Source: Arachnopeziza araneosa (Eukaryota; Ascomycota; Leotiomycetes; Helotiales; Arachnopezizaceae). Taken from it: a stretch of 64,000 nucleotides of DNA. Positions 58,169-64,000 of this stretch are shown here, one piece after another. Position 1 is the first letter of the stretch. Each line of letters begins with the position of its first letter. The notes under the pieces are model-generated. The model worked only from the letters and a program-made list of their open reading frames with translations, did not search any database and had not been told where the DNA came from. Both the position numbers and the translations under genes were made by a program. The stretch spans positions 124,001 to 188,000 of the forward strand of contig QYAI01000040.1 of assembly GCA_003988855.1 (NCBI GenBank), read 5' to 3'.

Positions 58169-58802
58169 GAAATATCAATTTCTAAGCACACTAGATTTGA
58201 ACTCGATCTCTGCTACTTTGGATGGTTTTGCTAGTTCGAAATTTCGGTTGTATGATTTCGATACAGGAACATGTTATGTATAGCATATAGAATTACCGCA
58301 ATGGCGCTCGAGAGTTTACACTAGAAGTCAGTCAAAGTGACTCAGGTCCAAAATCGAGGCGTTTATAGGGCGAGGTTAGACTACTATACCAAGAGTTGTG
58401 TAGAATCTAGGGTTTTATGACCAGAAATAACGCATAAGTGCACTTTCGCACACTCATTTAGTGATCAAGCTGGGCGAATATATTCCACCAGGCCATTTTT
58501 GTGGTACGAGTAACACTAAGCTACACTAATGCGGGACAAAACCGGGACTACCGACGGTCTCACATGGCCATGGTGGCAACCAGTTACTACATTTTGGCGT
58601 AAAGAGCATCTGGGTTTACTTTTTATTAGCGTGCAGCCATCAATGCCACAAAAATCAGCCTGTCTCATTGTTGTGGTGGCAGTGCAACACCTCAACCCAA
58701 CCAAGAAAATGAAGTCTCTTAACATAAAGTTCTTTTCCTCCTCATAAATTCTCCGATCGTAAGTTCAGGTGAGGCCATATACCATTGATTATTGGCGAGA
58801 AA
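58169..58802. other. Intergenic, 0.63 kb
   Basis: 3' flank of the membrane-protein gene and promoter of the MCT-like transporter. No gene is supported. Confidence 0.35.
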
Positions 58803-60233
58803 ATGACAATCGAACCGTCAGCATCTGAAAAGGAGCACACTTCAAGCTACGACGAGATTTCCAAAGATGCCACGTTACCGGATGAAGAGAGTAGCACCAA
58901 ACCAGAGATATTAGATTCCTCTGGAGTAGTCACCCTCACCACAGAACAAGTCACGTATCCCGAAGGGGGTCTTGAAGCATGGCTGGTGGTGTTTGGGTCA
59001 TTTTGTGGCATTCTCGCTGGGTTTGGGTATATGAACAGCCGTACGTTTGCGAGGCGATTTTGAATATCGGTATACTTACAATACCTAGTCGCAGTGTTCC
59101 AGGAATATCTCAGCCAGAACCAGCTGGCAAATTATAGCGACAGCACTACCGGATGGATCTTCAGTGTCTACGTATTTCTCTCCTTCGGGTGCGGCCTCTG
59201 GACTGGTCCCATTTTCGATGCTAAAGGCCCCAAAATGTTACTGATCGCAGGAGGTGTTTCTCTTGTCCTTGGCACTGCCCTTCTGGGAAACAGCACCGAG
59301 TATTGGCAGCTCATGCTGACTGCTGGAATCCTGACTGGTCTCGGTACGGCTTTGATTTTCACTCCCGCATTTGCTGCGGTGGGTCATTACTTCAACGAGA
59401 AACGAGGGACAGCCACAGGACTCGCTGCTATGGGTGGCTCTGTTGGAGGTATAATCTTCCCACTGATGTTACAGCGACTTTTCCCTCTCCTGGGATTTGC
59501 ATGGGCAACAAGAGTCTTGGCTCTTATATTCCTCATCTTGTGTTGCATATCGGTGCTCTTAGTACACTCAAGACTCCCTCCAAAACCAGGGGCATCTTTA
59601 CTTCCAAACATGCGTATATTTCGTCAGCCTGCCTTTGCTTTCACAACGGTCGGGGTATTCTTCAATGAATGGGCACTTTTCATTCCAGTCACTTATATTG
59701 CATCTTTCATCGTCGCCACAGATGCTGTAAACCCGGCATCTTCCCTCCCATTTACCCTCGTTGCTGTTCTCAATGCAGGAAGTACCGTCGGACGAGTTCT
59801 TCCCGGGCTGGTGGCTGATAAATTTGGTCGATTCAACTCTATGATTGTGATGCTTTTACTCTGTATATCGACAAACCTAGGCTTGTGGGTTCCAGCATCT
59901 GCGCTCCCAAGCACATCTTCTGCCATTGTGCCGCTGTCTATTGTATATGCTGCGGTTTTTGGGTTTGCATCCGGAAGTAACATCAGCTTGACCCCGGTTT
60001 GTGTTGGACAGCTGTGTATCACAGAAGAATATGGACGATATTATGCAACTTGCTTCGCATTTGTAGGATTGGGCTCGTTGACCGGAATCCCTCTTGCTGG
60101 AGCGTTGATACAAGCCGCTGATGGGAGATATTATGGCGTAGCTGCATTTACGGGAGCTTGTTATGTTATCAGTTTTGTAGCATTTAATAGTGCAAGATGG
60201 CTTAAGGTTGGCTGGACGTCAACTCGATTTTGA
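58803..60233 (+). CDS. MFS transporter, monocarboxylate (MCT)-like family
   Basis: Exons 58803-59040 and 59089-60233, intron 48 nt, 460 residues. An acidic N terminus of ~65 residues is followed by P-E-G-G-L-E-A-W-L-V-V-F-G-S-F, the conserved MCT start (family pattern PDGG..AW). The intron splits the first loop (N-S/L-A-V-F-Q-E-Y-L). WIFSVYVFLSFGCGLWTGPIFDAKGPK is TM2 with the D-x-x-G-P loop, and FNEKRGTATGLAAMGGSVGG is the central motif. About 12 helices are predicted. Fungal members carry riboflavin, carboxylates or small metabolites; here the substrate is unknown. The start is the ATG of MTIEPSASEKE. Confidence 0.88.
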
Positions 60234-60793
60234 ATTGAATTTGGAGGTAGATAAGAATTACTTGGCTGCTGCAATCTACGAATGAAAAGTCCAATTATAC
60301 TCCTTGTTTTGAGGGTGCTGTAGTAGAACATGTGAATTCAAGATGAACTTTCTCTGCTTGTTCATCATTTTAAATTACCTTCCTTCTTACTCCAAACGCA
60401 TACTGTTCTCACATTAGCCTAGAATATGCACTTTGTATTGGCTTACAGCTATAGACTTGAAACACAACTAATATATGAGACTGGCCACAGAAGAAGAAAT
60501 GGATTTTGAGATGTTAACTCGATCTTCAAAAAGTTCTCCTTAACATCTAGTTTTCCAGTAACGAAACCTGAGCCAGGTAGAGAATACATATTCATAGAAA
60601 GCTTCCAAGAGGGCTCTGTGGCCATGCAAGAAAAGGCCAACAATACCAGAGCCGCTCTGGACGCCATGACTCCAATTCCAGGAGACCAAAGGTAATCAGG
60701 AGGCTATCATATCGTGCGCCGATTATCACATTGACTGACTTAAAAATCCTACTCGATGTAGTGCAGTCTGGCTGAAGCTCTCGCTATATATTC
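60234..60793. other. Intergenic, convergent
   Basis: 560 bp between the MFS stop (+) and the 3' end of the broken NLR (-). A 72-codon minus frame (60667-60449) starts with ATG and a hydrophobic stretch (MASRAALVLLAFSCMA..), but has nothing else in its favour. Confidence 0.35.
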
Positions 60794-63391
60794 TTATACA
60801 CCCTTCAGCAGCCGTTTAACAGCCTCGTGCTCCCACTCAATCGCCCAATCAAGCGGCGTAGATCCACCAAAGTCCCTCGCCTGGATGTCAGCCTCATTTT
60901 CGAGTAGCAATCGTGCAATCACCTCGTGCCCCCTCTTAGCGGCCCAATGCAACGCCGTCCCTCCCTCACCGTCCTCCATATTTACTCTTCGCCTCGACAC
61001 TCGCCCCATTCTCTAACAGCAGCAGCGTGACGGCCGCATCCCCTCTCCCAGCCGCCCGGCATAACGCCGTCCCTCCATCTAGGTCTTTTATGTCGATGCT
61101 GGCGCCCTGCTCCAACAACAGCTGCACGACAGTTATACCGCCACCCCCAGCCGCCCAATGCAGCGCCGTCCATCCATCAGGGTCCTTCGCCTCGATGTCA
61201 GCCCCCTTATCTAGTAACAGCCGTACAACTACTTCGTGCCCTCTCCTAGCTGCCACGCATAGTGCTGTACTCTTCAATAGTCCAATACACTTTCAACCAA
61301 TTCTCACGAATCTGAGAATTCTTATGATAGAAAGAGCGCGAAAGATCGATATTTCCACCTGCAAGAGCGCCACTTTCCAGGTAGTCCATACATGTTCTCG
61401 CAACCTCGAGATTCCCAACATCCTTGGTGATACGAAAGACTTCTAGTTCAGTATTCTTATCTGGGCCTTTCCACAGAAGATAATCTTTAGCTGACTGATG
61501 AATGAGACCAACTTCGTCTGTTTCGATAGTCAGAAAGGATCCACAGTATGATACCTGGTCTCTTACGACCTCGACAAGACTGAAGCCATCGACGGGCCTA
61601 GCGGAGATTCCAATTGCAGTACCTAGCTCAGAGAGTGTTAACGGTCGGGTCGCCATTACAACCCACAGCAATATTTTAGCAGCAAGTGCTCTCCAATTAA
61701 CGTCAATCTGAAGTAGCATACGAGCGTACAGCTCGTCCAGGCCAGGTGGAAACTGGTCCAATACTGTCTTAATTTCTGTAGCTTCGCATCTCTTCAATGC
61801 TTTTGCAACCAATGCAACCCACAGGAATGTGCCTTGTGCACCTTCTCGGTAAAACCCTTTTCACATGAACACGTAAAGACTCCGGGCATAGCCTATATGC
61901 TGGGAGATACTCCACCTTGTCATTGATAAACCGTTGAAGATCATCTTTGACCTCACTGTCTGCGTCTGGATCTAGGCGTATGCGAGAGACGCCTGTAAGA
62001 AGCTCTGGTATAAATTTTAGAAGATCTCAGCTAACAATGATGATTTTGAGAGGGTGAGATGGGGTGTTTTCGGTAGAGAACAGAACCCTCAGTTTACTAA
62101 GAAAGATCTCCAATGAAGCCTCGTCACATTCATCGAGACCGTCGAGGATGCAGAATATAGTATCGTAGATAATGTCACGAACTATAATATTGAAGATCCT
62201 CCAGAGCGACTCGAATGATGAATCGGTAAATAGAGATTCTTTTTGGATCTTGAAACTTGGTAGGATGTGATCGAAGAGTTTTGGCCGAGACTGCAAGAGC
62301 TGGAAAATCAACCCCCTGATAATTGTAATAGCAGTATTGCGTTTTTCGTCTTTGCTATCGCAGAAGTATTGTAGGAATATTTTATTTGGGGCATTACTCG
62401 CACTTCGCTCAAGCTCTTCGGCGAGGAAGATTGAAAGCATAGTTTTGCCTTTCCCAGGGCCACCAGACAGCCAGAGCAGTTGCGAATAGGAGTGAAGCCA
62501 TGAACCGTAAAGCTTATTGCTCTTAATCCATTCGCATGTTCCTTCAACTCTTAACCATTTTGTATGCACGAGCCTCTCTCGGTCGTCACGTGGGTCGGTT
62601 AGGAAGAGCGCCCTCAAGCAAGCCTGAGCTTCGTCTTCCTTTGGGCCTGCTGAAACTATATTTAGTATTTTTTTATATTGAACACAAAGATACAATATTG
62701 AGGATAATTGATGAAAGAAATCGTCAGATGCAGAAGCTTTACGTTCTATTCTTGCTATTGGAAACAAAGGTCATAGACTGTGCATGGTAGATCTGAGCAC
62801 TGCCAGGCTTGTTGTATTGATCCCCATGAGCCTGGCTGATTAAACCAGAGCCAGAATAGATGGCAGTGAGACTGGCCTCTTCAATTGTAAGCTCCGGTAT
62901 CGAGGGTGGTAAAGCTGCCGCCTCTTTGATAGCCTTGGCCACTTCTTTTCGCTGAGTATCAGTCACAGTACTCATACCATAGTTGATAGCCAACAGCTGT
63001 ACGTCTTCTAGCATTCCTTTCATTAAAACCTCTACTCAATTTCCTTTGCCCAAGGTCTTAGCTGCTAAAAGGTACCGTTCCGCTCTGGATGCACTACTGG
63101 TAGGGACTACTTTCCTAAAAAGCTCTTCCAACTTCTCAGCCTTCTTCCCACAGCCTTCAACAATGGCCTTCACTCCTTGCAGGAGTCCTCGTCCATATTC
63201 CCGTTTTCAATATGCCGCTTCGCCGAAGTTAAAATGTTTTGAACGATTGGAAGTCGTACGGCAACCTCACGAAATGCTTCAGGAAGGCCTTGTGCATTTG
63301 TTGCAGCATCATAAACTTGCTTAGTCCCATCGACAATAGATATTATTGAGGAGATGACTCCTAGAACTGCAATAGCCTCGGCGCCTGACAT
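60794..63391 (-). pseudogene. NLR-type gene (SesA - NACHT - ankyrin), multiply broken
   Basis: The order on the minus strand is a SesA-type N-terminal domain (MSGAEAIAVLGVISSIISIV.. from 63391), a short Gly/Gln/Asn segment (62855-62766), a probable intron, NACHT (Walker A G-G-P-G-K-G-K-T near 62464, Walker B C-I-L-D-G-L-D-E-C), a helical part (FPPGLDELYARML, TLSELGTAIGI) and ankyrin repeats (GWTALHWAAGGGG, GGTALHWAAKRGH). Lesions: frameshift at 63172 (GAG-TGA where Glu-Met is expected), TGA at 63038-63036, TGA at 62029-62027 (after K-I-I-I-V-S), a frameshift near 61850, missing sequence or frameshift near 61260 and another frameshift near 60990. Intact relatives are fungal innate-immunity and allorecognition receptors. 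The decay is clear from sequence. Confidence 0.88.
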
Positions 63392-64000
63392 GATGCAGTT
63401 ATAAGAGGAGGCGAGTCAAAGAGAGCGACGTTCCGGATAGGTCTAATTGTTTTTGGCGATTTAAAATAGATAAATTAGATGTGTGCTTTCACTGAAGTAT
63501 TATTATACAAGGCTGTTGAGGATTAAAGATAGTGAGATAAGAGCATAGACGATCAGTGGTAGCTACATTGTCCGTCACTGATTTGGACCCAAGGAAGGAT
63601 GGAGATTCATCGCTCTCCTCAGCCTTGCTGGTATTTATAGCGCCGGCGCTTCAGCTGTCTAACCCAAGACTTTGATCGCTCAGAATTGATGATCACGTGA
63701 CCATTGGGAGTGTTTAGTTCGAGACGCTGGGCTTTATTTTCAGGGGCGTGCACATGACGGTAGCATGAGGAACGATGATCCCGTGACAGGTCAGGTTTGG
63801 CCATTCAACAGAGTATACCTTCACGGTCATTTCTGAACTGGGGGGAGTCTCGGTGCCGCCGCTGTGAAATAGAAAAGTTTGAGACAAAGGAGTAGTCGAA
63901 AACAAAGTCCCATAATAAACGAATTCAAAGCGCTATCAATCTACCCTACTATATGGGGTGTAAAAAGTCTGTCCAGGGGTCCTGCCAAAATGCCACCATC
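63392..64000. other. Flank upstream of the NLR relic
   Basis: 609 bp to the window end with the former NLR promoter. A GATCACGTGACC E-box-like site is near 63692. No gene is supported. Confidence 0.35.

Noticed and set aside
60449..60667. 72-codon minus-strand frame with a hydrophobic start, possible small secreted protein
   Set aside because: Only one weak feature, no cysteine pattern and no promoter or splice evidence.

Overview
The window is nuclear DNA of a filamentous ascomycete (Pezizomycotina). Genes are cut by many short introns, mostly 43-80 nt with GT..AG borders and CTAAC/CTGAC-type branch points. Gene content is typical of that group: HET-domain and NACHT/ankyrin incompatibility genes, a CBM1-tailed GH45 cellulase, LicD, TAP-type hydrolase, a CorA-like fungal domain and the alpha-tubulin isoform of moulds. 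A leotiomycete is my best guess, but that is an inference from overall similarity. No tRNA, rRNA, CRISPR or transposon was recognised. Exon structures were assembled by eye from splice motifs, frame and family conservation.

Layout. 1-0.5 kb: end of a secreted-type FAD oxidoreductase. 0.8-2.2 kb: RAD57-like recombinase paralogue. 2.7-4.4 kb: decayed HET gene (-). 5.5-7.1 kb: alpha-tubulin (-). 7.6-10.5 kb: ARS2/SERRATE (-), divergent from a TspO/MBR protein at 11.6-12.2 kb. 13.1-14.2 kb: mitochondrial ornithine carrier (-), divergent from CGR1 (14.9-15.4 kb), then a coiled-coil single-TM protein, a LEC1-like PX protein (17.7-20.7 kb) and a GRF zinc-finger protein. 23.8-25.8 kb: secreted TAP-like serine peptidase, convergent with a GH45 endoglucanase (26.2-27.3 kb) lying in a GC-rich island. 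A nearly gene-free 2.9 kb follows.

30.1-33.9 kb (-) is the most unusual locus. Six exons join into one ~1106-residue protein, in which the fungal CorA-like cytosolic region is fused to a HET domain. Then come an MFS transporter (34.5-36.5 kb), a broken glycine-rich GRDP-like gene (37.2-39.2 kb), a LicD protein (40.4-41.4 kb), a Yippee/Mis18-type zinc protein (43.9-46.1 kb) divergent from a REX1-like exonuclease (46.5-48.9 kb), and a SET-MYND protein (49.5-51.1 kb). The SET-MYND gene is divergent from a eukaryotic homologue of the bacterial ethylene-forming enzyme with a presequence-like N terminus (52.4-53.7 kb). A DUF924/EF-hand fusion, a multi-pass membrane protein and a monocarboxylate-type MFS protein follow. 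The window ends in a heavily broken SesA-NACHT-ankyrin NLR (60.8-63.4 kb).

How it fits together. There is no single biosynthetic cluster. Housekeeping genes (tubulin, ARS2, CGR1, RAD57, REX1, Mis18-like, ornithine carrier) alternate with accessory genes. Three loci carry fungal allorecognition or innate-immunity domains (HET, CorA-HET, NLR); two of them are broken and one seems intact, which suggests birth-and-death turnover. The two most rewarding candidates are the CorA-like/HET fusion and the ethylene-forming-enzyme homologue.
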